Counted from the first letter of the stretch, positions 44,927-54,960 are shown. The stretch: DNA of 64,000 bases from Cupriavidus sp. U2 (GCF_009663685.2 NZ_RCOG02000002.1:186001-250000), one strand, 5' to 3'. The notes: generated from the letters alone by a model not told the origin. Translations and numbers: made by a program.

Positions 44927-45616
44927 ATGACCGTTGCACACGACGACGAGCCCGTCATTCCGCCACCGACCGCACAGGCCAGGGTCCTGCTGATCGACGA
45001 CCACGCGCTGGTGCGCGACGGCATGCGCATGCACCTGACGCTGCAGCCCGGCCTGGAGGTGGTAGGCGAAGCCGACGACGGCGAGGCCGCGCTGGCGTGG
45101 CTGGCCGGCGCCGGACCGGCAAACCTGCCCGAGCTGGTGATCACCGACATCGGCATGCGCGGCATGGGCGGCATCGCGCTGGCCGGGGCGCTGCACGATG
45201 CCTATCCCGAAGTGGCCGTGCTGATCGTATCGATGCACGATAACCTGGAATACGTGCGCCAGGCCATCCGGGCGGGCGCGCGCGGCTACGTGCTCAAGGA
45301 CGCGCCGGCCGACGAACTGATGGCCGCCATCCAGGCCGTGCTGGCCGGGCGCGTGTTCTACAGTGCGCGCATCGCCCGCGGCATGGCCGAACATGCGATC
45401 AGCCCGCTCGACGCCCTGACGCCGCGCGAACGCGACATCCTCCACGGCATTGGCCGCGGCCAGTCCAACAAGGACATCGCGGCACGCCTGGGCGTATCGG
45501 TGCGCACCGTGGAAACCCACCGCCTCAACCTGAAACGCAAGCTCGGCATCGAAGGCCGCGCCGAGCTGGTGAAGTACGCCGTCCAGCAACTGGGGATCGA
45601 GAACGATCCGGCGTAA
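44927..45616 (+). CDS. NarL/FixJ-family response regulator
   Basis: 229 residues. The receiver domain has the acidic pair in VLLIDDHALVRDGM and the phospho-acceptor D74 in LVITDIGMRGMGG. The LuxR-type HTH (LTPRERDILHGIGRGQSNKDIAARLGVS) fills the C-terminus. The gap to the kinase gene is 5 bp, so the pair is translationally linked. Confidence 0.94.
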   Translation: MTVAHDDEPVIPPPTAQARVLLIDDHALVRDGMRMHLTLQPGLEVVGEADDGEAALAWLAGAGPANLPELVITDIGMRGMGGIALAGALHDAYPEVAVLIVSMHDNLEYVRQAIRAGARGYVLKDAPADELMAAIQAVLAGRVFYSARIARGMAEHAISPLDALTPRERDILHGIGRGQSNKDIAARLGVSVRTVETHRLNLKRKLGIEGRAELVKYAVQQLGIENDPA

Positions 45617-45648
45617 TCGAGGACGGTGGTCTTTCGCTGTCGGCAGCC

Positions 45649-45843
45649 TTGCCCGCCTGCAAGTTTTGCGTTTTAAGAACCCTCTCATTCACAGTCGACA
45701 TCTCAGAGCATAGCCTTGCAGATTTTCGGCGCCTTGTCCGCGATGGGAAGCTGACGCCCCATGCCGAGGTTGGGCGTAGCCAGCTGTTTGCCGTGGCGGC
45801 GCTGGCGGCGTTCAAGCGCCAGCGCAAGGCCATCAAGGGCTGA
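45649..45843 (+). CDS. Possible small HTH-like protein or gene remnant
   Basis: 64 codons. The second half (SLADFRRLVRDGKLTPHAEVGRSQLF, then ALAAFKRQRK) resembles the end of an excisionase-type winged helix: recognition helix, GR-x-x-x-F and a final helix. The first 20 residues do not look like a protein start and no good ribosome site is present. It may be a short real gene, the 3' remnant of a larger one, or chance. Confidence 0.3.
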   Translation: MPACKFCVLRTLSFTVDISEHSLADFRRLVRDGKLTPHAEVGRSQLFAVAALAAFKRQRKAIKG

Positions 45844-45863
45844 ACGCGCGGCGCCCCGGCAAA

Positions 45864-45896
45864 CAAAAAAGCCGACCGGCAAGGCCGGTCGGCTTT
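45864..45896 (-). terminator. Terminator of pckG
   Basis: GCCGACCGGC (45871-45880), loop AAG, GCCGGTCGGC (45884-45893). On the minus strand a T6 run follows. It lies 19 bp beyond the pckG stop. Confidence 0.9.
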
Positions 45897-45914
45897 CGAT
45901 AGTGCGGCCGGAGA

Positions 45915-47768
45915 TCAGCCCAGGCGCTTGGCCAGTGCGGCCTTGGTTTCCACCAGGGCTTGCGGCAGGTTGTGCTGGAGCTGGGTGAACAGTTCGTCGT
46001 GCAGGGCCAGTTCCTTCTGCCAGGCGTCCTGATCGATGGAAGTGACCAGGTCGAACTGCTCGGCCGTGAATGGCAGGCCGTCCCAGTTCAGGTCGGCGTA
46101 GCGCGGCGACGTGCCGAACACGTGGTCCACACCCTGGCCGCGGCCTTCCACGCGGTCGATCATCCACGACAGCACGCGCATGTTTTCACCAAAGCCCGGC
46201 CACACGAAGTTGCCGTCGGCGTCCTTGCGGAACCAGTTCACGCAGTAGAACTTCGGCAGCCTGGCGCCGGCCGCTTCGAGCTTCTTGCCCAGCGCGAGCC
46301 AGTGGCCGAAGTAGTCGCTCATGTTGTAGCCGCAGAACGGCAGCATCGCGAACGGGTCGCGGCGCACCACGCCTTGCTGGCCGGCGGCGGCGGCGGTGGT
46401 TTCCGAACCCATCGTGGCAGCCATGTACACGCCTTCGGTCCAGTTGCGGGCTTCGGTCACCAGCGGCACCGTGGTGCTGCGGCGGCCGCCGAAGATGAAT
46501 GCATCGATGGCCACGCCAGCCGGGTTGTCCCAGTTTTCGTCGATCGACGGGCATTGCGAGGCCGGTGCCGTGAAGCGCGCGTTCGGGTGGGCAGCCTTGG
46601 CGCCGGTTTCCTTGGCGATGGCGGGCGTCCAGTCCTTGCCTTGCCAGTCGATCAGGTGTGCCGGGGCCTCCTTGGTCATGCCTTCCCACCACACGTCGCC
46701 GTCGTCGGTCAGCGCCACGTTGGTGAAGATGACGTTTTCCTTAAGGGTCGCCATCGCGTTGAAGTTGGTCTTCTCGCTGGTGCCCGGGGCTACGCCGAAG
46801 TAGCCGGCTTCGGGGTTGATGGCGTACAGGCGGCCATCCTTGCCCGGCTTGATCCAGGCGATGTCGTCGCCGATCGTGGTGATCTTCCAGCCGTCGAAGC
46901 CCTTGGGCGGGATCAGCATGGCGAAGTTGGTCTTGCCGCAGGCCGACGGGAACGCGGCGGCCACGTGGTACTTCTTGCCTTCGGGCGAGGTCACGCCCAG
47001 GATCAGCATGTGCTCGGCCAGCCAGCCTTCGTCACGGCCCATCGTCGAAGCGATGCGCAGTGCGAAGCACTTCTTGCCCAGCAGCGCATTGCCGCCGTAG
47101 CCCGAGCCGAACGACCAGATCTCGCGCGATTCCGGGAAATGGACGATGTACTTCGTCGGATTGCACGGCCAGGCCACGTCCTTCTCGCCGGCCGCCAGCG
47201 GCTTGCCCACGGTGTGGACGCACGGCACGAACTCGCCATCGGTGCCCAGCACGTCGTACACGGCGCGGCCCATGCGGGTCATGATGCGCATGTTCACGGC
47301 CACGTACGGCGAATCGGACAGTTCCACGCCGATGTGGGCGATCGGCGAACCCAGCGGGCCCATCGAGAACGGCACCACGTACATGGTGCGGCCGCGCATG
47401 CAGCCGTCGAACAGGCCGGCCAGCGTGGTGCGCATTTCGGCCGGGGCGGTCCAGTTGTTGGTCGGGCCCGCGTCTTCCTTCTTCTCGGAGCAGATGAAGG
47501 TGCGGTCTTCCACACGGGCGACGTCCGACGGATCGGACAGGGCCAGGAACGAATTCTTGCGCTTGGCCGGGTTCAGGCGGCGCATGGTGCCCGCGGCCAC
47601 CATCTGCTCGCACAGGCGGTCGTATTCTTCCTGCGAGCCGTCGCACCAATAGATCTGGTCGGGTTTGGTGAGAGAGGCGATTTCTGCAACCCAGGCGACC
47701 AGTTTCTGGTTCTTTACCCAGGTCGGCACGTTCAGTGCCGGGGTGCCTTGCATGGTGGGGTGGTTCAT
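45915..47768 (-). CDS. pckG: Phosphoenolpyruvate carboxykinase (GTP)
   Basis: 617 residues from ATG 47768, with GGAG upstream. The GTP-type signature is clear: [16 protein letters not shown] (P-loop with the reactive Cys), [22 protein letters not shown] and [12 protein letters not shown]. It converts oxaloacetate to phosphoenolpyruvate, the first committed step of gluconeogenesis, which fits the neighbouring pyruvate-scavenging cstA locus. A 13-bp palindrome (47888-47900) lies 120 bp upstream. Confidence 0.97.
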   Translation of the reverse strand: MNHPTMQGTPALNVPTWVKNQKLVAWVAEIASLTKPDQIYWCDGSQEEYDRLCEQMVAAGTMRRLNPAKRKNSFLALSDPSDVARVEDRTFICSEKKEDAGPTNNWTAPAEMRTTLAGLFDGCMRGRTMYVVPFSMGPLGSPIAHIGVELSDSPYVAVNMRIMTRMGRAVYDVLGTDGEFVPCVHTVGKPLAAGEKDVAWPCNPTKYIVHFPESREIWSFGSGYGGNALLGKKCFALRIASTMGRDEGWLAEHMLILGVTSPEGKKYHVAAAFPSACGKTNFAMLIPPKGFDGWKITTIGDDIAWIKPGKDGRLYAINPEAGYFGVAPGTSEKTNFNAMATLKENVIFTNVALTDDGDVWWEGMTKEAPAHLIDWQGKDWTPAIAKETGAKAAHPNARFTAPASQCPSIDENWDNPAGVAIDAFIFGGRRSTTVPLVTEARNWTEGVYMAATMGSETTAAAAGQQGVVRRDPFAMLPFCGYNMSDYFGHWLALGKKLEAAGARLPKFYCVNWFRKDADGNFVWPGFGENMRVLSWMIDRVEGRGQGVDHVFGTSPRYADLNWDGLPFTAEQFDLVTSIDQDAWQKELALHDELFTQLQHNLPQALVETKAALAKRLG

Positions 47769-48292
47769 CTGACTGCTCCAAAGCAAAAGGGAAACCTTTG
47801 TCATGCCCGATCAGGGTCGATGCCGGGTCTGGCGGGGAAAGGCGGACGCCGGCGCGGCGTGCCACGTTGGGCATGGCGCACTCGTTCTGTGACCGTCACA
47901 TCCCGTTACAACTCGGCGACGACCGATTCCGCGCAAATGGTCGCGGGGGCCCCTGCGGCTGCGCTACAGTTGCGCTTCGCCCGCTTTTGGCGGGCGGCAG
48001 GGTCCGGTCGGGCATTGTCCGGCGGCGAACAGGGGGCGGGAGCTGGGCTCGACCGCACTGTTGCGCCGCGGAGGCGGGCAAGAATACCACTGTACGGACG
48101 CCCTGTTTTTTGCTGCGCAGCATTGTCTCCCCTGCCAGAATGCCTGGAACGACCCGCGCAACCTGGCCTCGCGGGGATTGCCCGCCGGGACTGTCATCTG
48201 TCAATGTTGCGTCAGGGTAGTCAACAATACTGTCGGTCGCGCGCTGATTCTGTGGCCGCGCGCACCAAGCCCCCGAGGTCAAAGAGTCACCC
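47769..48292. other. Divergent intergenic region between pckG and the 2-hydroxyacid dehydrogenase gene
   Basis: 524 bp with no credible gene. The palindrome at 47888-47900 is the only clear regulatory sign; GC-rich imperfect inverted sequence fills the middle. Confidence 0.55.
47888..47900. promoter_or_regulatory. Perfect palindrome TGTGAC-C-GTCACA upstream of pckG
   Basis: Six-base arms around a single central C. The arms resemble CRP/FNR half sites (TGTGA/TCACA), but the spacer is too short for CRP, so a GntR- or other dimeric regulator is more likely. It lies about 120 bp before the pckG start. Confidence 0.45.
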
Positions 48293-49306
48293 ATGAAGAT
48301 TGCCGTTCTCGACGATTACCAGGACGCTGTACGCAAGCTGCCGTGCTTTTCCCTGCTGGAAGGGCACGACGTCAAGGTCTTCAACAACACCGTCAAGGGC
48401 GTGGGCCAGCTGGCCGCGCGGCTGTCGGACGTGGAGGCGCTGGTCCTGATCCGCGAACGCACGCGGGTGACGCGCCAATTGCTGGAAAAGTTGCCCAAGC
48501 TCAAGATCATCAGCCAGACCGGACGTGCCGGCAGCCATGTGGATCTGGAGGCCTGTACCGACCGTGGCGTGGTGGTGCTGCAGGGCGTCGGGTCGCCGGT
48601 GGCGCCGGCGGAACTGACCTGGGCCCTGATCATGGCCGCGCAGCGACGCATTCCGCAGTACGTGGCCAGCCTCAAGCACGGGGCGTGGCAGCAGTCGGGC
48701 CTGAAGTCGACCACCATGCCGCCCAACTTTGGCCTGGGCCAGGTCCTGCGCGGCCAGACGCTGGGCATCTGGGGATACGGCAAGATCGGCCGCCTGCTGG
48801 CCGGCTATGGGCGCGCCTTCGGCATGAACGTGCTGGTCTGGGGGCGCGAGGCGTCGCAACAGGGCGCCCGCGAGGACGGCCTGAATGTGGCCGAATCGGT
48901 CGAACAGCTCTTTACCGACAGCGATGTGCTGTCGCTGCACCTGCGCCTGGCCGACGAGACGCGCGGCATCGTCAAGCTGGCCGACCTGCAGCGCATGAAG
49001 CCCACGGCTCTGTTCGTCAACACGAGCCGCGCCGAGCTGATCGAGGAAAACGCGCTGGTGGCGGCGCTGAACCGGGGGCGCCCGGGCATGGCGGCCATCG
49101 ATGTCTTCGAGTCGGAGCCTATCCTGCAGGGCCACGCGCTGCTGCGCATGGAAAACTGCATCTGCACGCCGCACCTGGGATATGTGGAGCGCGACAGCTA
49201 CGAGCTGTACTTCCGCACTGCGTTCCAGAACATTCTCGACGTGCTGGAAGGCAAGCACGACAGCATCGTCAATCCCAAGGCCCTCACGCCCGCGCTGAAC
49301 CGCTGA
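48293..49306 (+). CDS. D-isomer-specific 2-hydroxyacid dehydrogenase family protein
   Basis: 337 residues. The NAD motif is TLGIWGYGKIGRLLAGYGRAFGM. The catalytic residues are the Arg in FVNTSRAELI, the Glu in DVFESEP and the His in CTPHLGY, all in place. It resembles the phosphoglycerate-dehydrogenase-like group, but lacks an ACT domain, so the substrate is open. Confidence 0.88.
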   Translation: MKIAVLDDYQDAVRKLPCFSLLEGHDVKVFNNTVKGVGQLAARLSDVEALVLIRERTRVTRQLLEKLPKLKIISQTGRAGSHVDLEACTDRGVVVLQGVGSPVAPAELTWALIMAAQRRIPQYVASLKHGAWQQSGLKSTTMPPNFGLGQVLRGQTLGIWGYGKIGRLLAGYGRAFGMNVLVWGREASQQGAREDGLNVAESVEQLFTDSDVLSLHLRLADETRGIVKLADLQRMKPTALFVNTSRAELIEENALVAALNRGRPGMAAIDVFESEPILQGHALLRMENCICTPHLGYVERDSYELYFRTAFQNILDVLEGKHDSIVNPKALTPALNR

Positions 49307-49530
49307 ACCGCTGAACCCGACGGACCGGCCGGGCGCCGTTTCTCCGGCGCCGGCCGCCCCGCAGAGACGCCGCCGCGTGCGCCCGCGTGCCCGCCGCGTG
49401 CGTCTGTTTGCCCACATTCCACCCCTTCCAGCGAGCGGACGAGCCGGTACACTCGGTTCAAAACGTCAGCGCGTGGCACCTGCGTTCCGGTGCATGCGCG
49501 CAGGCCCCGCACACGCAAGGAGGGCGTCCC

Positions 49531-50175
49531 GTGGCCGAATCCGATCCGCGTCCCAATCCCGCAGGCGCCGGTGGCAAGGCCGTAGGCCGTCTGCTGGCGA
49601 TCAATGTCGGCGTGGCCCTGCCCCTGGTGGTGGCCGGGGCCGGCACCGAGGCCGTCGTCATGTCTGCCATCCGCAAGCATCCGCTCAGTACCCTGCATCA
49701 TCCGATCGCCGTGGGTGTGCACCGCCTGGGGCTGGCGGGCGACGAGCAGGTGGACCGCACCATCCATGGCGGACCGGGCCGGGCCGTGTATGCCTATCCG
49801 ATCGAACACTACACATGGTGGAACACGCGCCGCCGCGAGGCCGGCGTGGAAGAAGCCGAGCGGCCGCTGGCCTTTGGCGCGCTGGGCGAAAACCTGACGA
49901 CCCAGGGCCTGCTGGAGACCGCGCTGTGGGTGGGCGACCGTGTGCGCGTCGGCGAGGTCGAGTTTGTGGTGGAATCGCCACGCCGCCCCTGTTACAAGCT
50001 CAACGCAGCGATGGGCTATGCGCAGGCCGTGCGTGACATGACGCACAGCGGCTTTTCCGGCGTCTACCTGAGCGTGGCCCGGCCGGGCGTGATCCGCGCC
50101 GGCGACAACCTGCTGCTGTTGCCAGGCCCCCGCCAGATCCCGCTGGCCTGCCTGAACCCGCGCCCCGGCGCGTGA
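49531..50175 (+). CDS. MOSC-domain protein (YiiM-like)
   Basis: 214 residues from GTG 49531, chosen because AAGGAGG lies 7 bp upstream; an earlier ATG (49387) has no ribosome site and adds atypical sequence. The MOSC core has GLAGDEQVDRTIHGGPGRAVYAYPIEHY, ALGENLTTQGL and the conserved Cys (about 154) in SPRRPCYKLN. YiiM-type proteins handle N-hydroxylated base analogues with the molybdenum cofactor or a bound sulfur; activity here is not proven. Confidence 0.85.
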   Translation: MAESDPRPNPAGAGGKAVGRLLAINVGVALPLVVAGAGTEAVVMSAIRKHPLSTLHHPIAVGVHRLGLAGDEQVDRTIHGGPGRAVYAYPIEHYTWWNTRRREAGVEEAERPLAFGALGENLTTQGLLETALWVGDRVRVGEVEFVVESPRRPCYKLNAAMGYAQAVRDMTHSGFSGVYLSVARPGVIRAGDNLLLLPGPRQIPLACLNPRPGA

Positions 50176-50467
50176 TGCACCACCGGGCGGGCGCAGCGCC
50201 GGCAAGACCGGCCGGCAAGACCGCGTTAGTCCCAAGTTGAGTCGTCACGCTTTTCTGATAATGTTTTGCTTCAGATACAAGCAATTCGACCGACTCTTTC
50301 CCGCTGGTCCGGACATCCTCCCCCAAGATGCTGTAACGGCTTGTAATACGTCGTACTTTGCCTAGAAAGGCCAATGCGGTACTAGTAGCGATTTGCGCGG
50401 GCATGACCGGATCCAAGAATCCGCGGCCATTTGGGGAGCGCGCCATGCGGCATTTGAGGGTCCTCAC

Positions 50468-51718
50468 ATGAAAACAGACGGGATCGACCAGCCGAAAGGC
50501 TTCGTCGATGGCAACTGGAGCGCGTCCACTTCGACGGGACGCGGCCGCGCTTTGCCCTGGGTGGCCATCGCAGGGCTGGTGGTTCTGGCACTGGCAGGCT
50601 GGTTTGGCTGGAAGGCGTGGCTGGCACCGAAGCCGGCGGCCAAGGGGCCGGCCGTCACCACGGTGAGCACCGCCGTGGTCCGTCAGTCAGACGTGCCCGT
50701 GGAGGTCACCGCCAACGGCACCGTAACCGCGATGCAGACCGTGGACGTGCGTCCGCAGGTTTCCAGCACCGTGCGTACCGTCCATATCAAGGAAGGCCAG
50801 TCCGTGAAGCCGGGCGACCTGCTGTTCACGCTGGACACGCGCATGGACGAGGCCAACCTGGCCCGCGCACGCGCCCAGCTGATGCGTGACCAGGCCGACC
50901 TGGCCGATGCACGCCGCACGCTGATTCGCAGCCAGGAGCTGCTGCAGCGCAATTTCATCTCGCGCAGCGCGGTGGATACCGCCCAGGCCAAGGTGGACGG
51001 CTTCGAGGCCACGATCCGGGCCGACCAGGCTGCCATCGAGGCCGGGCAGGTCGCCGTCAGCTACGGGCAGATCCGCGCCACCATCGGCGGCCGGACCGGG
51101 GTGATCAACGTGTTCCCGGGCTCGCTGGTGACGCCGGCCAACACCACCACCACGCCCGCGATGGTGACGATTGCCCAGATCGCGCCGATCACGGTCATGT
51201 TCACGCTGCCAGAGCGCCAGCTGGCCTCGCTGCGCGAGGCGCTGCAGGCGGGCCCGGTGACGGTATCCGCGCAACCCAACGACGGCAATCCGGCCCCGGT
51301 GAGCGGCAAGATCACGTTCGTCGACAACACGGTGGACCCGCAGTACGGCAGCATCCGCGTCAAGGCGATGTTTCCCAACGACGAGCACCGGCTCTGGCCC
51401 GGCACCTACGCCAACGTGAACGCCACGGTGCAGGTGCTGAAGAACGCGCTGAGCGTGCCGCCCCAGGCCGTGGTGACGGGGCCGGAAGGCCGCTTTGTCT
51501 ATATCGTGCAGCCCGACAGCAAGGTGGCCCGCGTGCCGGTCAAGGTGGTGGTGACCACCGCCGCCGCCGCGGTGGTGGAAGGCGTGCAGCCGGGTGCCCG
51601 CGTGGTGACCGAAGGCGCGCAGAACCTGCGTCCGGGCACGCTGGTGCGCGAGGCCGCAGCGCGTGGCGCTTCGGCGCCGGCCGCCGCAGCGCCGGCATCG
51701 GCCAATCGCGGACATTAA
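50468..51718 (+). CDS. RND efflux periplasmic adaptor (MdtA-like)
   Basis: 416 residues. A single membrane anchor (about 32-50), the biotinyl-lipoyl segment VDVRPQVSSTVRTVHIKEGQSVKPGDLLFTLD, an alpha-hairpin (about 135-200) and beta-barrel domains follow in order. The end is Ala-rich. It links an RND pump to an outer-membrane channel. The permease gene starts 4 bp downstream. No outer-membrane factor gene is present in the cluster. Confidence 0.92.
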   Translation: MKTDGIDQPKGFVDGNWSASTSTGRGRALPWVAIAGLVVLALAGWFGWKAWLAPKPAAKGPAVTTVSTAVVRQSDVPVEVTANGTVTAMQTVDVRPQVSSTVRTVHIKEGQSVKPGDLLFTLDTRMDEANLARARAQLMRDQADLADARRTLIRSQELLQRNFISRSAVDTAQAKVDGFEATIRADQAAIEAGQVAVSYGQIRATIGGRTGVINVFPGSLVTPANTTTTPAMVTIAQIAPITVMFTLPERQLASLREALQAGPVTVSAQPNDGNPAPVSGKITFVDNTVDPQYGSIRVKAMFPNDEHRLWPGTYANVNATVQVLKNALSVPPQAVVTGPEGRFVYIVQPDSKVARVPVKVVVTTAAAAVVEGVQPGARVVTEGAQNLRPGTLVREAAARGASAPAAAAPASANRGH

Positions 51719-51722
51719 GACC

Positions 51723-54700
51723 ATGTCGCTGTCCGAGCTCTGTATCCGCCGGCCCGTGATGACGGTGCTGCTGTGCCTGGCCGTCATTGTCACGGGCATC
51801 GTGCTGTACCCGACGATTCCGATCGCGGCCCTGCCGAGCTTCAACTCGCCCGTGATCCAGGTCACGGCCACGCTGCCCGGCGCCAGCCCCGAGACCATGG
51901 CCGCTTCGGTGGCCACGCAGCTGGAGAAGCAGTTCGCCACGATTCCGGGCGTGACGGTGATCAGCTCGTCCAACACGCTTGGCAATTCGAGCATCACGAT
52001 CGAATTCAACAGCGACCGCAATATCGACGACGCAGCCGTGGATGTGCAGGCCGCGCTGTTCCGCGCGCAGCGGTCGCTGCCGATCGAGATGACGGTGCCG
52101 CCGTCGTACCGCAAGGTGAACCCGGCCGATGCGCCGGTGATCCTGCTGGCGATCAACTCGCCGTCGATGAGCCTGGGCGAACTGAACGCGTTTGGCGACA
52201 ACCTGATCTCGCCCACGCTGGCCACGCTGCCCGGCGTGGCGCAGGTGCAGATCTTCGGCCAGAAGCGTTTTTCGGTGCGCGTGCGCGCCCACCCCGACGC
52301 GCTGGCGGCCCGTGGCATGACGCTCGACGAGCTGGCCACCGCCCTCAATCGCGCCAACGCGAACACGCCGGTGGGTACGCTGGACGGCGCGCGCCAGACG
52401 CTGACCATCCAGGCCAACCGCCAGATGACCAGCGCCGACGCATTCCGCAACATCATCGTGGCCAGCCAGCCCAGTGGCGCCGTGGTGCGGCTGTCTGACG
52501 TGGCCGACGTGGAAGACAGCGTCGAGACGATCAAGACCGGCAGCTGGCTCAACAACGAGCGGTCGATCGTGCTGGCCGTGCTGCGCCAGCCCGACGCCAA
52601 CACGGTGGCCGTGGTCGATGCCATCAAGGGCGCGCTGCCGCGCCTGGTGCAGCAGATGCCGGGGTCGGTCAACGTGAGCGTGGTGAACGACCGCTCGAAC
52701 TCGATCCGCGAGTCGATCCACGACGTGCAGTTCACGCTGGCGCTGACCGTGGCGCTGGTGGTGATGGTGATCTTCCTGTTCCTGCGCCGGGCGGCGGCCA
52801 CGCTGATTCCCACGGTGTCGCTGCCGATTTCGCTGATCGGCACCGTGGCGCTGATGAAGGCGTTCGGCTACAGCCTGGACAACGTGTCGCTGCTGGCCAT
52901 CACGCTGGCCGTGGGCCTGGTGGTGGACGACGCCATCGTGATGCTCGAGAACATCGTGCGCCACATCGAGGAAGGCGTGCCGCCGCTGAAGGCGGCGCTG
53001 GTGGGGTCACGCGAGATGGGCTTCACCATCCTGTCGATCTCGATCTCGCTGGTGGCGGTGTTCATCCCGATCTTCTTCATGCCGGGCGTGATCGGCCTGC
53101 TGTTCCACGAATTCGCCGCGGTGGTGTCGCTGTCGATCCTGGTGTCGGCGCTGGTGTCGCTGACGCTGATTCCGATGCTGTGCGCGCGCTTCCTGTCGGC
53201 CGAGAACGTGCCGGTGGACGAATCGCAACATGCCTATGGGGATCACGCGCCCGGCGCGCCCCTGCATCAGGTGCAGCAGAAGCAGACCATCGGCCTGCGC
53301 GCCACGCAATGGTTCGAAGACCTGTTCGAGTGGACGCTGCACAAGTATGCGCGTGGCCTGGACTGGTGCCTGGCGCACCGCCGCGTGGTGCTGGCGGCAG
53401 CGGGTTTGACGTTCGTGCTGACCGCCGTGCTCTTCGTGAAGATCCCCAAGGGTTTCTTCCCCGAGGAAGACATTGGCCAGATCCAGGTCAACGCCGAAGG
53501 CCCGCAGGATATTTCGTTCGACGCCATGTCAGACCGCCTGCGCGATGCGGCCGAGCGCATCCGCGCCAACCCCGCGGTGAAGAGCGTGGTGGCGTCGATT
53601 GGCGGCGGACCGTCGCCGGCCATCAACACGGGCCGCATGTTCGTGGAGCTGAAGCCGCTGGGCGAGCGCCCGAAGATGCCGCAGGTGGTGGAATCGCTGC
53701 GCAAGGATGTGTCGGGCGTGCCGGGGCTGCAGGTGTATTTCTCGCCGGTGCAGAACCTGCGCCTGGGCGGCCGGCAGAGCAAGAGCCGCTACCAGTACAC
53801 GCTGCAGAGCGTGAAGTCGGGCCAGTTGCAGGAGTACAGCGACAAGCTGATGGCGAAGATGCGCGCCGAGCCGGTATTCCGCGACGTGACCAGCGATTCG
53901 CAGCAGTCGGGCCTGGAAGCCCAGCTGACCATCGACCGCGACAAGGCCAACGCGATGGGCGTGCAGATGCAGGACGTCCGCGCGGCGCTGTACACGGCCT
54001 TTGGCGAACGCCAGGTGTCGACGATCTATACGCCAATCGACAACTACTACGTGATCCTCACTGCCGCCGATGTCGATCGCGTGGACGAGACCGCTTTCTC
54101 CAAGCTTTACGTGCGCAGCAAGACCGGGCAGATGGTGCCGGTGTCGGCGTTCGCCACGACCGAGCGCCGGGTGGGCCCGATCGCGGTGAACCACCAGGGC
54201 CAGCTGCCGTCGGTGACCGTGTCGTTCAACCTGGCGCCGGGCGCGGCGCTGGGCGATGCCTCGAAGCTGATCGACCGCTTCAGCCGCGAAATCGAGATGC
54301 CGTCGTCGATCTTCACCAGCTGGGGTGGCGACGCCGCCGTGTTCCAGTCGTCGCAGGCCACGCAGGTGGTGCTGCTGGTGGCGGCCATCGCGGTCATCTA
54401 CACGCTGCTGGGCGTGCTCTACGAGAGCTACATCCATCCGCTGACCATCCTGGCCGGGCTGCCGTCGGCGGCCATCGGCGCGTTGCTGACGCTGTTCCTC
54501 TTCAACGTCGAACTGTCGCTGATTGCAACAATCGGCGTGCTGATGCTGATCGGCATCGTCAAGAAAAACGCAATCATGATGATCGACTTCGCGCTGGCGG
54601 CCCAGCGCGAACAAGGGATGGCGCCGCGCAAGGCCATCCGCCAGGCCTGCCTGCTGCGCTTCCGCCCGATCATGATGACCACGTTCGCCGCCGTGATGGG

Positions 54701-54920
54701 TGCCCTGCCGCTGGCCCTGGGCCTGGGCGCTGGCGCCGAACTGCGCCAGCCGCTGGGCCTGGCCGTGGTGGGCGGCCTGCTGTTCTCGCAGGTCATCACG
54801 CTGTTCATCACGCCGGTGATCTACCTGGCGCTGGACCGCTACTCGGGCACCGGCCCGTTGCAGATCGACTCGGAAGGCAATCTGCTGGAAGAGAAGCAGC
54901 CCGAGCCGGTTGCACACTGA
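51723..54920 (+). CDS. RND multidrug efflux permease (MdtB/MdtC-like)
   Basis: 1065 residues, normal for the family. It begins MSLSELCIRRPVMTVLLCLAVIV, has a large periplasmic loop after helix 1 and another after helix 7, and the proton-relay aspartate pair in GLVVDDAIVMLENIVRHIEEG. It pumps drugs or metals out using the proton gradient. It is coupled to the adaptor gene upstream. A GC hairpin (54939-54960) follows the stop. Confidence 0.94.
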   Translation: MSLSELCIRRPVMTVLLCLAVIVTGIVLYPTIPIAALPSFNSPVIQVTATLPGASPETMAASVATQLEKQFATIPGVTVISSSNTLGNSSITIEFNSDRNIDDAAVDVQAALFRAQRSLPIEMTVPPSYRKVNPADAPVILLAINSPSMSLGELNAFGDNLISPTLATLPGVAQVQIFGQKRFSVRVRAHPDALAARGMTLDELATALNRANANTPVGTLDGARQTLTIQANRQMTSADAFRNIIVASQPSGAVVRLSDVADVEDSVETIKTGSWLNNERSIVLAVLRQPDANTVAVVDAIKGALPRLVQQMPGSVNVSVVNDRSNSIRESIHDVQFTLALTVALVVMVIFLFLRRAAATLIPTVSLPISLIGTVALMKAFGYSLDNVSLLAITLAVGLVVDDAIVMLENIVRHIEEGVPPLKAALVGSREMGFTILSISISLVAVFIPIFFMPGVIGLLFHEFAAVVSLSILVSALVSLTLIPMLCARFLSAENVPVDESQHAYGDHAPGAPLHQVQQKQTIGLRATQWFEDLFEWTLHKYARGLDWCLAHRRVVLAAAGLTFVLTAVLFVKIPKGFFPEEDIGQIQVNAEGPQDISFDAMSDRLRDAAERIRANPAVKSVVASIGGGPSPAINTGRMFVELKPLGERPKMPQVVESLRKDVSGVPGLQVYFSPVQNLRLGGRQSKSRYQYTLQSVKSGQLQEYSDKLMAKMRAEPVFRDVTSDSQQSGLEAQLTIDRDKANAMGVQMQDVRAALYTAFGERQVSTIYTPIDNYYVILTAADVDRVDETAFSKLYVRSKTGQMVPVSAFATTERRVGPIAVNHQGQLPSVTVSFNLAPGAALGDASKLIDRFSREIEMPSSIFTSWGGDAAVFQSSQATQVVLLVAAIAVIYTLLGVLYESYIHPLTILAGLPSAAIGALLTLFLFNVELSLIATIGVLMLIGIVKKNAIMMIDFALAAQREQGMAPRKAIRQACLLRFRPIMMTTFAAVMGALPLALGLGAGAELRQPLGLAVVGGLLFSQVITLFITPVIYLALDRYSGTGPLQIDSEGNLLEEKQPEPVAH

Positions 54921-54938
54921 CTGACACCACGCGTGTGC

Positions 54939-54960
54939 CCCCGTCCCGCGCGGGACGGGG
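54939..54960 (+). terminator. GC-rich hairpin after the first RND operon
   Basis: CCCCGTCCCG, CG, CGGGACGGGG: a 10-bp perfect stem 19 bp after the stop. There is no T-run, so termination is uncertain. Confidence 0.5.

Noticed and set aside
47888-47900. Classical CRP site at pckG
   Set aside because: CRP needs six bases between TGTGA and TCACA; here there are three, so only a generic palindrome is reported.
49387-49530. Upstream ATG start for the MOSC gene
   Set aside because: GTG 49531 has AAGGAGG at ideal distance, while the earlier ATG has none and would add a Cys/His/Pro-rich segment foreign to the family.
50176-50467. Promoter in the MOSC-RND gap (TTGAGT and GATAAT)
   Set aside because: The spacing is 14 bp and neither hexamer is strong; no operator symmetry was found.
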